Assembly: GCA_013433145.1 (NCBI GenBank)
Contig: CM024190.1
Span: 3,100,001-3,164,000, forward strand
Reading direction: 5' to 3'
Source: Ascaris suum
Taxonomy: Eukaryota; Nematoda; Chromadorea; Rhabditida; Ascarididae
DNA length: 64,000 nucleotides
The notes under the pieces: model-generated
Seen by the model: only the letters and a program-made list of their open reading frames with translations
Databases searched by the model: none
Told to the model about the DNA's origin: nothing
In this document: positions 14,501-29,500 of the stretch, piece after piece
Layout of the letters: each line of letters begins with the position of its first letter
Position numbering within the stretch: the stretch's first letter is position 1
Made by a program: the position numbers and the translations under genes

Positions 14501-17500
14501 AGTCCATTCAGAAACGGTAAGTCAATGAAAGATTTTCTAAAAAAAAGTAGGAAACCGTGAAAACTGCAACCATCTCGTTGGACACATAGACTCAGCATGA
14601 AGCCCGTTCAAGCAAAGCATGCATACAACAGCACACTACCTCACGATCGCATCATACCACAATAAAAAGTGCGACTTTAAAAAGAGCGCATATAGAGGGC
14701 GTTCGCGGTTAAACCTACAGATAGTTCGACATAGACCAGTGGGCATTTTTGGTGATGCACTCAACGCCTTATAAAGGTGGTAGTCATTGATACAACACAA
14801 GACCTAAACCATCAATACATTCACTATTCTATACCCACAGACATCGTGTGTGCACAAATACAACTTCAATACTTAAAAACCACGTAAAACTATGCAGGAA
14901 CGCGAGTCATTTCCACCTTCTCACTGATGACTAATTTTTTTGAGCACCAAAAAAGTTGCAACCTCTCGACCAAATTTCAAAAAAGATGAAAACCTGCAAA
15001 ATGATTACTTTCTTGTCAGTGCTTCATTCTCCCCAAGCTATAAATCTAGACATCGAAAACTGAAAGACCTGTATTTCGAGATTCGCGGTCAACAATCCAT
15101 GCGGATCGGCCATGTTGAGCACAGCGGTGCAGTGTGCCACAAGTGCCAAGCTGTCGGCAGAACTCGGTACCTCGAGTAGAATCAGATCCGATTCTCTCAA
15201 CGTTATCTTCAGCGATATCGTCTGCTCGTTGAATTCAGTGGATTCACATCGATGGCTTCTATGAATAATACCAGAACGCGATGAATCCACTTCGCAGTGA
15301 GCGCGAAATATGTCTTCTACTGCAAATCGTACACTTAAAATATCGCTAGTACCGTTTCTTCATCGACGAATCGAATCATAGTGGACCATTGTCATCTGAG
15401 AATGGTAAATTCGATGACTGAAAGTCCTTCACGACTTTAACTCGGTGAAACTATCAAACTATTTGTTTGCGCCTTTGATTCTGCTTTAAATTTTGCGTCA
15501 TGGCAGATCAAACTCGAACTAACGCATAATAAACATACGTAGCACCTTGCAGTATAATGGCACCATAAAAGGAACACGTGAACAAACAGCAAGGCAAGAT
15601 ACCAGGAGGTACGAAGTCGGTATTCAAAAGAACAAAGTTCTTCGCATCGTTCAGCCAATCCAAAACGAGAAGTACGCGTGCGTTCAATAGAACCAACGTT
15701 AGCACCGGTGGCTCGTCTTTCTTCATCATGAGATGAGCCTCTGACATCAGTTGCGCGCTGAAATACCATCAGTAAACCTCGCTCATTCAAGAATTTCAGT
15801 GCCCCTCCTTTTCTTTGCTTACTATTTTCGCACTCTTCCTCTATTTCACTTTCGTCCTGACATAAATCAGACTTTATTTTATAAATAACGCAATTGCTTC
15901 GTTGAAACAACGAATCAACTGCTTCATGATTTCTTATCTTTGCCATCACACGATGAAAAAGCTCTGCTTCTTGGAACCACAACTGTTAACCTTTTAGATG
16001 CAACCTGTATCGAACATGCACAGTTGCCAAAAATAACACCCAACCAGCCTTTGTTATTTGCCGGCAATTTAAGAAATGAACGGCAAAATTCGGCTGCATT
16101 AATGATAGGCGCCTGGGAGAGTTGATCCCAACGAACTGCTTTCATACTCCACGGGAATTCGACTTCAACAATTTGGGTCCCTCCTTTTCCGAAACCAAAG
16201 TTATTAAGAACTGGGTCCTTTTGCTTCCGGAATCGAAATCGCGAATTCTTGCCAATCTGATTCCCCAGGCCTTTTCTTTGCAGAGCTTTAAAACGATCCA
16301 GGTAAGAATTTTGCGTTTCGCTGAGATGATGCTATTAGCTGAGATAAATATGCACCGTTCGTTGACGTCAGCACACTGGCATGCAAACCTTCCCGCACCG
16401 TGCGAGAATAATTTTTTGAACTGCTGCTCAAGTTGAAGATGGCAACTATGCTACTAAATTCTACACTGTTTGGCGATCCGATTTCGGTCTGCTTAACATT
16501 TTTTGCTAATTGTTCTGTTGTTTCGTGAGTCATTTTATTATTGATGCAGCCATCCATTATTATTAGCAATCAACGAAATGTTCGGAACGGCATAAACTGA
16601 ACCCATGAGTTCATTTTCTTTCCAAACTTTAACGGTACCTTTTCACAAATGAAAAGCGCTGCATCGCTCATCCCTTTGACGGGTTTTTGGGATTTTTGAG
16701 GGAAAAATAACGAAACTGAAAACATCTTCAAGAATTTCTCTGATCGGCGAACATATCGACAGGTTATGATGCCCAATGATGAAAACAACTTGGAATTAAA
16801 ACATTTCCTAAATTATGAAAGAAAAAACACACGGTAAAAAAAACCACAAACCTATTTGCATCGTTCAACGTTCGTGGACAAAGGATCCTTGTGAAAACGT
16901 TCGATTGATGCTGCATTCCCACACCTGTACACAGAATTCATTTGAAGCAACCAACTTTGAAAAGATGACGAATAAAAAGAAACGAACTCAAAAACAATCG
17001 CTGCAAACTACATGCCACAAAACGTCAATATCGCAAAACTTCTAAGCAGAAAGTAATACAAAAAGACAAGTAATTCTATGGCATACAACCGTTACTAGCA
17101 AGCTATCCATCTTTTTTTGCCATTCGTCGGTTTTCTATGTTCACCTGAGCTGGACATTACATGTTCATTTCTAGTGTTCACCTGAGTTATTTGCTCAGTT
17201 TCACAGAAACAGGATGATCCCCCAAAAGTCTGTAGCAGTATGGCATTAGGTGGATCAGACAATTTAGGAAACCTCGTGGATTCCTTTACCTCTCCCTCTG
17301 ACCGCTTCCACCAACATTAATACAGCAGACTGAGATGAACAGGGAAATGCCCTTTTACACGGCATTGCGCTTTGCCTCCTTTTTTTGCAAAGAGGTTCAA
17401 TGAGCAATACGTGCAGGGTGCCGCTCGCAAAAAATATCCTGAAAACTGATGTGCTATTCAAACCTTCTTAACTTTTCCAGAAGCATATCGGTCACCAAGA

Positions 17501-20500
17501 GATTCCGAGAACGCTTTAAAAACGAAAGACCTTTAGCATCATTGCCACGTTATATTTATGAAATCCAAGGCTCACAACACAGGCGACGGTTCAAAGTAAA
17601 CCCGATTCATTAATCAACAAATATATCTCGCAAAAAAGTTTTCATTCCCTGATCTCGGTGATAAGCCTTTAGTATTGGGGAAATTCTTGAAAAGATATAA
17701 AAAGAGACAATTGAACAGTGTGGAGGTGATTTTTCGAAAATGGGCCCGAAATTAGCCGCAGCATCAATCTTATTACCGTTGCCTAATTCAGTACAGCGGA
17801 TCTCGAATTGAAGAATACGAAAAAGAAGGTTAAGCTCCCGCTTAATGCGATTCTGCTAATCCAATAAACACAACAAAGAAAACGACATCAAGCTAAAGGA
17901 CGCGCAATGAAACAGCCCGGAATACCTAGGAAAAGCGGTGTTGCTGAATGAAGCCTCATACAAAAGAAACAAAAATAAACCCAACTTCGCAAGCCTTCTC
18001 AACTAAAGAAATAAAAACAAGGCTAAGAAGCACGAAAGGCTTGAAAAAGCTTGAACGAACGAGGTGTTCCATTTATAAATCCCACTCATTACCAAAACTG
18101 CAAAGTTTAATCGAAAATAGCATATTTCAAGCCGAACAATGTTTCGCATAAAAAGATATGGCTTTTTTCTCTTTATTTAGTCTTTGAGAATAAATCCCAC
18201 GGAGCTTACTTTGTTGAGTTTTTATGCTCAATATGTTAAAGCAAAAAGAAATTATTCAAACTTCAAGTTGTTTTACTTACTTCTACAAGAAATGATACTC
18301 TCATGGAAATGAACTTTCGGAAGAAAAGCGATAATGAAAATTCAAATTTTTGGGGTACTTATGAAAATCAGTGCAAATGGCAGATGTGCATATGGATGGA
18401 CAAAAGAAACCACAATGCGCTTTGTACTGCGATGCAAAAAAACGCTTATAATGATGCAATTAAACGAAGAATAAGACCAAATACAAATAAATACGCAATG
18501 TCTCAGCATACATGCAAATAAAACCGTACCTTCGAATCTCGAGTCGAACAATTCCGTGGATTCGCATATGAGGTCCAATTCGGATTGATTGTCGATGAAC
18601 ACATCAAAGGAGATACGCGAGCGATTCAACCGCATCGTTGCAAACGGATTGAAGCTACCTCTCACCTCCTCAGACGGTACGAAACAATTGAACTAAAATT
18701 TCCACGCCACATCCGAGCAACTGCCCCCTAGCTGCTTACTATCATACTATCATTGAGCTTTTGTAACGAAATGAACTACTTTCGCAAGTGACTGCAGTAA
18801 AGAATCGCAAAAGATGACTGCCTAAGCAGTCTCCCACCGGGTGAAAGAGATGAGTTCCAAGAAAACGATGGAGTGGAGCTAAGAAATATAGCCATTTCAA
18901 TGTCACTCCTTCTTCATAAAGAAGTGCTGTAGTATTTACAGTAGCATCACAAATCAATAATCCCTTTCCCCATGCACGCTGGTCCATCCGGTGTGTGCTG
19001 TCATCTGTGCCGTCTCCCCGCTAAACATGGCATCGATTGAAGTATGGAGTGCTGAACACTACAAGAAAGCCTCTTTTCATTGCATACACAAAAAAGACTC
19101 CTCTTTCATGGGTTCCACTGAAGGAACCAACGTTCACTTGGTTCATAGGTCATCGAAGGAAGTAGCGGTTCTCCAACAATCCTTCTACCCCCATGTCGCC
19201 CTCAACTGCGAAATGTTAAACATATTGCGTGATGCTTCAAAAGAAAAAGAGGTGTTAAAACTACTGTCTTCACTTGCTCACCTCAACACTGCGGAAGCTT
19301 ATTCGTAGAGCAAAAGTTGCATATTTGTTGCTCGAGCCGACTTCCTTAAAGCAAATGCTGGTTAGTTATGTTTGTTAAATCCGTTTTCGACGAAGACTTT
19401 TAAAAAAATCAGATCTTGTGGAACAACGATTGGTTCTTGGTGACCATCGAAAATTTCGGTCGATGCCCACTGCTGTTGGAAACGCCGACGCAGCGACTCA
19501 TTTCAAAATTTTCTCTGTCTCTCTGCTTACGCATTATTAAACCTGTTCGCCATTGCTTCGATTACGAGATGATTCTCTGAAGGTTTTTGTGTCCTCGAGT
19601 TTTTGGTCACCTTAAAACAACGCGTTAGAAAAATTTCAATCTTTCCTCAAAGCAAACTCTCAATTCCCTGTTAAGCATCAATGGGTTAAAAGAAAAAAAC
19701 GAATGAACGACGAACTAACACAACTATCGACCGGTTTTTGTAAAATTTCAATGGGTATCGTCTCCGGAACCGGAACCAAAGGATCACCCAAATTCTTCTC
19801 CAAGAAACCACGCAGCAGCCGATAGAAATCGCTCGTAAACTTTAATCCGAGATCGGAAAGTTCCGTTATAACGGCCACATCTGGCACTGAAATCCAAATT
19901 CATGACGCAAATAATTAACCACCTGTGAATGAACCTTTGTAACTGAATAAGCATATAATGCACTGAATAAGACCTTGATATCAAAGCCAAGTGAGTACCC
20001 TATTAAAGAGTGGGAAAGCGTGTGAAGTATCAAAGATGTGAAACAAAATGTTACACGTTGACATTTTCCGATAAGCTAGTATGAAGCTTTGAAATGATTT
20101 ATAATATGAAAGATAACTTTAACCTAGTACGAAAATAATGCACTGATGATGAGATAAGCGGCTTGCAGCACTTGCCGATGACAATAAGCATTCAAGCAGT
20201 AGCTTAATCTCTTGTCAGAAGTCAACATAACATCGCACGGACCATGTTATGATGAATGTGTCGTCACCGCTTCAAAGGCTAAGCGCCATTAGCACCGCTA
20301 AGAACGTTTCCTTAACTACACCTGTGCAACTGGTAGATGTATTCAATGCTTCCCAATTTTCGTCATCAGAGATAGCCGATTACGCTGTGCAAAAATGGGA
20401 GCAGCGAGCGTTTGAATTTTGGCTTCTATTAGTGAATCAACAAAACTCGTTAAATTCAAGCCCTGTAGCCGAATTAATATAAATTCATGATTCATTCATC

Positions 20501-23500
20501 AACCATTTGAATGATCTTCATCCAAAACAGTACTAATGAGACAAGTGCATTAGGCACTGAAGTGCCATCCATACAAGCGAATTATGTTGTAAAACAGAGA
20601 AACATCACAAACGACCTAACTAGGAGAAAAGCTCACAAGGTGGAATTATGCACATTTTTGTAGCCAATCTTCTCGTCGTACAAATTTCGCATGAAGTTTT
20701 TGCCTCATCTTTGCTTTCCCATACATTTCCTGATGATATATTTCTCTTAATTTATTCATGATCATCAATTCTATTTGATTTATGCGTAAACAATACTTTA
20801 AAAAAGAAGAGATATCAAGAACCTCTATGAGAAAAGCATCCATCCAAATTCCGAAACGCATTGACGGTCAAATCATAGAAACGGGAAAGCACATTTGCGT
20901 TGGCACGCATAAAGTGAAACGTCGCAAATATATCCTCACATATGCGCTTAAATCCTGCAAAATAAAACCACTTTTTCCAACAATACATATCCTCACATTT
21001 AGACAACGTGCAAAAATATGACACGCTTCCTTTTCGATTCCTAATCTAACATACTTTATATTACTAAAATCAGCATATGCATGTATTTGTTCTAATTGCA
21101 TAGGCTCTAGTCGATTCTATTTATGGCACTAAGCACTGGATTAAGCCTATGAACGGTGAATTAGTGACAGTGCGGAATGGCCGTTGCTTTATGATAGCAA
21201 ATTATCATCAGCACCTTTTAACCGATTAATGCATGAGATCAAGTAATCAGCAGCCATTTGGCCGGGGATCTTCAACGAATTCCCATTGTATTTCTTCAAT
21301 TCAAATCTCTACGCGACTTCGGTCATCACTTCTGACCTAATCAAATAAAAATCAACGCTATTTTCGCATATATATGTGGAAATTATTGCAAAGCGGTACT
21401 TGATACTGAAGTATGCTTCGGTTATAACAATCTTAGCAGAAACCATCTCTAATCGCCTTCTTGAACGACAAAAACTAGACATTTGGAAAGAAATGATCAT
21501 TTTAGCAGTCAATGAGTGACGAAAATTGCGATAAAAATGCATGAAAAGTAGCTGCGATGTGAACCACAACAAACAGAATCGCATCGCTTACAAATGAAAA
21601 CTGTTACCCACACAGAATGAACCGATGGGGCTCGGCGCTTCCTAAACCACTGTATCGGCATTTGCCTCCTCTAACATTCTAGCACTTCTGTGATTGCTAA
21701 AACTTTCGTATACGACTTTATGAACTACTGAACCTTCAAACAAAAAACATCTTATTAGCACAAAATGGATGAAAGCAAGAATCACCTTCTACCGGAGGAG
21801 CTGAAGCGGCCGCATTTGAAACCCGGACGCTCTCATAAAATGCGATCTGCGAACATCGCACCGTTATCCAATCCATTAAGCAGCTAAATTTGTCGTCATC
21901 TGAAGACAAACGTTTGACAACAACAGGTTGCAAAACATCCGAATGGTTGATGAGGCTGCTCCTTGCGAGCAATATGCTTCCTAGCACTTCTGTTTAGAGG
22001 TATTGCAACAAACAGTATTGCTGGATTGTTTTAAGCAACAAACAGTATAAGTGAATGAAACCTGATAAATTCAAACCAGGTAGGTAAAATGACTCGCAAC
22101 TTTCGCACGCAACAAATGGCCGTTGCAATGAATCAGAATAATCCGAATGGAAGCCAATGAATAATGCCATAATTAAAGCTCAAGATATAAAATCCAGAAG
22201 CTTGCAAAAAGCACATCAGTATTTGCAGTGCAACTGCATATCGTAGATTAAAACATAATTTCAAGCACTACACAAAACGAACATCGGTACACCTAATGCG
22301 ATCGTATCAAAAATTCATATTCGCGCCAGAATAACTGCCAAAGAAAATCGCTTCAATGCAGCACATCAACCGACTTAACAAATGTACTGCATCTCGAATC
22401 GTACAAATAATACCCTAATAGAGCTGCGCGGGCGAGCTGAATAGTGGTTCATTTAGCGTCTATTGCAGTTCCACAAAGAAGCATCAAGAAAGCTTTCTAA
22501 ATACAAAACCCCTCAAAATGCATGCATCATCAAACACTGCCATATCCGTCCTTCCCCCCCCCCCCCCCAGCCACATTTATAAGCTGTTCTCCAATGGATG
22601 GAAGCACTGTCGTGATCATAGACATCGCGATTTCAGTCTTACAAAAAGGAAGCAAGCGGAAAAACACGATAGGTGAAATGGCATGATGAGCTTTTGCAAC
22701 GGCCTCATTAACAAGTAATAAGACTATTGCATTATTACCCCTTATGCTTTCAATTATCCGATCGCTCGTACAAACCCTCTATGAAAGATGTATTCTTTAG
22801 CAATCAAATCGATATGACATAAGAAATCGATGACCACTGTGAAACTCGAACACATTCCTCCTCATCTAAATGTCCACGTTTCCTTTCAAAGTGTAAACAA
22901 CTTTGAAAGACGTGAGAAATCATGCCATAATGTGCATTACGCCCATCAAAATTTCATAACTGATTAAAAAGTTGATACTACCAAAGAGATACACATACAC
23001 TCAGATTTGACACTGTCACAATGTTTTTGAAAAACAATTTTGCGGAATCGCTTTGAAAGAGGAGGAATAATTTTTCAGCAAGAAATTGAAAATGGCGAAT
23101 TAAATTAAAAAATAAACCCTTACCAATGCCATATTGGTTTTCGATGGAATGCTCCTCGAATAATAATATCGAATTGGCAAATTTGAATTGATTATTGATA
23201 CGCAGCGCAGCCGTTTCGCATATGATCGCCTGGTTAGAAAGTTGATTGAGTGGCAGTACGATTGTGCTTGCACACCTCACATCGACATCCAACTGCACTC
23301 GTCCACGATGACCGTCTGGCTGCTTAAGCATTTACTGGTTACCAGTTAGGGCATCGATATTCAGAATTCAAGAGGAAACACGCTCAAGGACTACCGTGAT
23401 CCTGAACTCTATGGGCTGAACCTTGTCAAAACTTAACACTCGAAACTCTTGAAAGATGTGCACCTAATAAGGCCACTATTCAATCGCAATCAACTAGAAT

Positions 23501-26500
23501 AGAGCTTGGAATCAGAGCAGTGAATTCCAACCAATAAACTTATAACCGAACGCATAGATAAGCACAAAGAATTTTAAAAAAAAACTGAATAAGTATCGCA
23601 GAGCTACAACAATGGCTAATCTGTCGTATAAAAACTGCGTTGTCTGTCTGTGAGTGTCGGTCAGTCAATTATTTGCGTCTTGAATTAGCATTTCAACGCA
23701 AATTTGTTTATGCATCACTCCATTTCTTTATCCTGCTCGTCACTCATTCTACACATCTGATCTTTTGGTGCAAAAAACCTATATAAACATTCAGTTTAAA
23801 CCTCTGCTATCACACATTATTTTTGACGATCTCAAATTGCGGCATACAAAAATTAGTTAAAAACATGCGATATGATCGCTGATGGAATCGGTTTTTATTA
23901 TTCGTCATACTTCACAAGCACTGTTTCTCAATACACATCTCCCGAGTAAGTAGTTCAAATTCACTGCTCACTGACAGTCTTCCTCTCTCATCAATCCAAT
24001 TATAATTGCAATAAAGTTTGAAACGGAAGAAAAATCCTATTTTATTGTGGATGCATCTCCAAACGGCTTCAATCTTCAACGCAGTTTTCATTCCAATTCT
24101 GTCTCCAGCAACTCTTTCAGCATATTAAATGCAGTTTTGAAAAGCCACAACCGCTGTTCCCCACTTCATGTGAACAACACCACTGCATTCAGGTCTGTTG
24201 CTCTATTCCACTAACCTCTCCCTCCCTCCCTCACTGCGATATTTCCCACACGGCAAGCAAATTTTAAAAATTTCTCGTTAAATAAACAGGAAAGCAGAGG
24301 TCAAAATTCACAACAGTTTACGTACCAGGTCGTTGGGCAGTTTATTCTTCTTTATCACTTGGTCTTGCAGTTCGAAGAACTGCAGCCAGAAATCGATCAG
24401 AGCGCACATGTAGCGATGTGTATGCACGTACGCAACGTTCATAGCATTCGGCACGACCACCGCAACCCGCATATCATAATTTCTCTTTAGCTGAGGGTCC
24501 GGCGGGAAGTACCTGCATCCAGACATTCAGTTACAATAGTATTATCTGTGGCAAATTGATGCTCCACGACCAAAACGCGCTCAGCAACAAGCGACCACCG
24601 AACACAGTACGACTCTCAAGTCCGTTACCCTTGCAGGATGGATTGCCTCCGTGTCATGAGTCCTCTTTAAGGCTATCAGCAATCAATTTCAATCCGGAGT
24701 TTCACCTAAATCTATTAAACTAATCCATTCAACAACGATACGCATCCCCGCTAGACCATGAAACAAATCTAGCGACGTTGAAGAGTTCGTGCCATGAAGT
24801 GTTCCATAACGCTTAAACAATTCAACAGAATATCCCCTCTCAAGCTGCTTCATTACGCCCGAAATTTCCAACACTTCATAAATACAGTTTATTCACTTTA
24901 ATGCGCATAGTCCTCTCTTCATTCCGATTTCACCTTCAATTCTCCTTGAAGCTACAAACTTCCTCGCTATTACTTTTTTAACAAAAGTAATGTCCGCTTT
25001 CGCTCGAGCACAGTGAATTTTGCGTCCCTCGAGGGTGAATGAGTGGAGCGCAGCTCATCATTTCAAAAACCTCTTATTCGTTCAACGCGACTAGCACATA
25101 CGCTCCAAGCATGTATTGCCATCATCTTATAAATATTTGCCTCTTAGCTGTGATTACTGACTTTTTTAAACACCATGTTCCGAAAATCACGGAGTGCAAA
25201 GCAACAATAATAGAATTACGAAACGGGGAGCATTAGTCCAAGCTTGCATCGACAACCAAAATTATGGAAAGCTTTCGTGCCATCGCTCAAAGATATGTTT
25301 TTTTCTTTTGCTTCTCCTAAACGAGTTTTTTTCACCACCTCATTAAATTTTCTCACACGGGCATATCTTACAATATTAGATGAATATCAAGATTGGGGTG
25401 AATATCAAAGATTGCAATCTTCTTTTGCTGCTTCCTTTCTGGATCAGAAGATGAATCAAAAGTCTTCGACAATAACGTGAACGGATGTGAACGCAACGCC
25501 GATGGTCTAAAACACCACTTGGACAGAACTCTGATTATCCATAATACCGACTTAACTGAATGTCGACCACCTAAAACGCCAATTATCCATGACCTATCCT
25601 GCCAAAACAACGACTACTCGAACTCCGATGCAAAAAAACACCAGTTTTCGGCAAAAGTTTTGGCGGAAGCCCCATACGATGAGAATTTGAGAACAAATTT
25701 CTATCACATAATGGACGGTTTGAGCGACACGCAACTCTGAAAACTCAAGCAATCATTTAGAAACACTCAAATAGCAGTGATCCATTAACACTGCACTGAA
25801 CAGCATGAATCTCTTCTTTCGATCTAAGATTGGAGATTGACGGGCATAGATGCTTTTCGGTGAGTGAGCGCGTGTCAAATCAGGGTCTTCCAGTTGTTCC
25901 CTCACCTATCATGAATATGAATACAAAATACAGCGTAATTAACATCAACAATGAATAAATTCTTCAAACAACCAACTTTATGATGTCAACGGCAATTCTC
26001 GATTGAGAGAAAGAATTATCGGCATTCTTCGATTCGCGCAATTCAGACTGCTCCTCATTATCACTCGGCTGCAATACCAAACGCTCACCGTAGAGTGCCG
26101 AATAGAAGGGCGTAGTGTCCGATATTGTTAGCGAGGTGAATGATAATGCTGCACGCAAAGGCTCATCTTCATCACCAAGCGTCACCTTAACAGTAATCAA
26201 TACATTCATTTATATAATCAACAAGAGGGGAGAGATAGGAAGACTTGCTCACCTGACTGCAGAATTTTTCATCCAGAAATAAATTTTACACTATCCTCTG
26301 TTTTACTCAAAGTTGCTATCTTCACAGCCCATCTCTCTGTACTTATGGGCCATCCAGTTTGATGCAACAGTCTTTCACCATCATACCGAAATTTGCCTTG
26401 TGCTGGCTGGCCTGATAAAGCGCGAATGCAAGATGCTCCTTTGCGCTATCATCATGGAGACGAGGAAGGGATATTCCAACCTATCATCTATCACCTGTTC

Positions 26501-29500
26501 TCTCTTTAAAGCGGAACGTTCATGTACTTGTGAACTATAGTTCACACTTGCGTTAGGAAAGGACTCGCGAAGCAGGAAGAAATAGACACCACGTACTCTA
26601 CTGAAGCTGCCACTATGCAGAGGAGGAGGGAGGGAGATGTAATTTTTAGCTTCGCATGGGATTTGTGACGCGTATAGAATGTAAAGGTTTATTATGCTCG
26701 GTAATATTTCTGGATCAGATTCAAGAGTCACTAACTTTTTGCTGCCAAATACTTGTCGCGTCAAGACAATACTTGAAGGTAGAAAGCTGCTTAAGATTAC
26801 TCTAGCATTGCAAATACCAAAACCTGAGCTGTATTATGACAAGAAATAGTCTTCCTGATGAGAAATTGAAGGGAAATACATCTTGAAGAGGTTTTTTTTC
26901 TCAAGAATTACTTCACAATTTACACACCTCCATTTCAGTTTCTGAAACCGTAACGCTGGATCATTTTAGAACTTTGGATGATATCACTGCACAATCATCA
27001 ATAACATTTTTCATAGTACAACTCATTCACCATTGAAGCTTCTATAATGAGAGTATCGGAATCTATGCAGCGAATGAAGACCGACTGGCTGGACTGCATT
27101 CTCGACGAAACCTCAAAGAAATGTTGGCACACACGATTTACTAGATTGTCACCACCGATGCCATTACAATTCAATCTATCCATCCAACTTTTTGACGTCA
27201 GCCCAATGCTTTGTGATGGGCAGAACGAAACTGGAAATAGGAACGAACCCGCACCGTATGTGCCCAACCCGCATATTTGAAAACACCTGCCTCCACGAAA
27301 GCTGTGGGAATGGAGCCACGACACTGACAGCACCAATTTTTAGAAACTACCGCATCCTTCCAATGTTGTGATATTCCAAGAAGCAAATTCATAAGCTCGA
27401 AAAGTAATATCATTTGCTCGCCTTAAAACGAGCAGCAACAATATCACGCTCATAAAGTTGAACATTAAAATTACAAGCAAAGTCTAACTGAATCCCATAT
27501 GTAAAAAAAACTTCGAAAAACCCGCAAAATGCAATGTTTTCGAGAGGACTTTGCCCTCAGACCATATGTGAAGATACTACGGCTTGCTCCATGAAAGGCA
27601 GTTTCTGCCCTTTTCCACATGCCTAAGCGCTCTTCCCAGCATGTCAATCCATATCTTAATCAGATTTCTGCAACAGCTAAATCATTATCAGTAAGCGATT
27701 AATACTGCTCATCATTTAAAGTGAAACAAAAAAAGAATACCTGAACTAGCACCGATGGTTCCATTGTCTGTAATACTCCAAGCTGCGTTTTATTCGATGC
27801 ATAGTTCATATTAATACGCAGCATTACACTTTTGATTGATATTTTTAAGCCGTAGAACTCTGCAAAACATTTATTTAGGCTACTGGAAAACTCATATGAC
27901 ATCACTCAACTACGGCTGCACTCTCTAAGCGATGCTTCTTTTTCACGCTTTCCTTTTCCTCCATTCCTCATTCTTGTGTAGCGACGACAGCATTCCACAG
28001 CCATATTACACTTTATGCTATCCAAATGCTGCTAGCCAAACAGCCCATGGTTCATTTCTTTGAAGATAGCGCTTAACGCAATCTCTTCTGAAGTACCCTC
28101 TAGGGACGCCTCCAAAGATATAATCCCTTTCCAACTCACCCTTCACCACAAAGCAATCAAGGGACAACTGCAAACAAATGAATGAATACTACTAAAAACG
28201 TGCGGAAGACGTCAATTATGGTTGCTTTTGAAACGAAAACAACGAAGATTGAAAAAAGAAGGCGCACGAAGAACACGTTCTTTACAAACACAAAGCCTCA
28301 AACGTGATCACTCCTTTTCGAAAGTCGCGGTGGGGAGCTCAAAAAGAAACGAAGAGAGAAATATTTCATATCAATTCGTAATTTTCCGATATACTGCACA
28401 TCAGCTGTCAATTCGTAAAACTTGATTGAAGAAAAAATAGAACTGTAAGCGGAAAGAAGCAAAGGAAAACAAATCAAAGCCAATAATGAAGTCACCACAT
28501 ACCGCCAGACATACTGCGTTTCGAGATGCTCGTCTCACTCAACGTTTCATGAGCTGTCCGCAGCTCATCCTTAGATAAAACAGGGAGTTTTTGGGTCAAT
28601 TCGCTCAGGGTTGGCAACCTGCCCAGAAAACCGAAGAAGTCGAAAAGCATGGTCCAGCTGCGTCGATTCATACCCACAATTACGGCTGGCAACCGCGCAT
28701 CCACAGAACAATTCACCTGTATAAATAAACTTTACTAGACGAGGATATTCATAAATTCTCCCCACTTAATTTTTTCCCAAGCAATGATATCCTAAATACT
28801 GAGAAAAACCACTATAAACCATTCAACAAGACGCGAAATCAAGGACGTCCAGGTTTGAACTCGATGCTTTATTTGACAAATGAAAGCTATAAAGGGACGA
28901 CGACGCGTGTTTATATTCTATCATTCCATAAAACACAAATGATGTTGTGTATAAGAAAAAAGTGCACAATGGATGATGTCTGTGCGGTAACACACCAATA
29001 CCAAATTATGCCACCAAAGATGAACCCTAAAATACGCCGCAAAGCTAGCAGATTTTCTTCATGCGAAAATGATGTCAAAAGCGACTGAAGGTCACTACCA
29101 ACCAACAGATGAATAACAGCTCTGTTGCTGAAGTAATTAACCTGAGTTGAATTAAATCCGATTCGTCTTTATATGACCAACATGCAGCTCCAAAAATGAC
29201 TTCAACTGAAAAAAGCGTCACATGTGTGGATTGTCTGAACGATGCGTATTGGGTGAAATCGTGTGACATATGTAACCTCGACAAAACCACAACGGCATGT
29301 GCTTACGCATTATTTCCTTCGTTGTGATGTTAACGACTTCAAAATGTGCTAGGATGCTACACAATATCTTAAACATAGCAACTGTTTTTCTCTGTGATGA
29401 CAAATTCTCAGCGGCTAACCTCTTCAGTAAAAAATATTAGAGGGTATATGCTCTCCTCTGCCTACCCTCTTACTATCCCTGCCCATTTCGGTGCAGACGG

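Noticed and set aside
15990..16075. Segment [15 protein letters not shown] as the exon before exon 36
   Set aside because: Tempting similarity, but no donor in the phase required by exon 36; the 17361-17463 exon fits better.
26381..26764. 127-codon minus ORF as a gene
   Set aside because: No splice signals or homology; exons 27 and 28 join across it.
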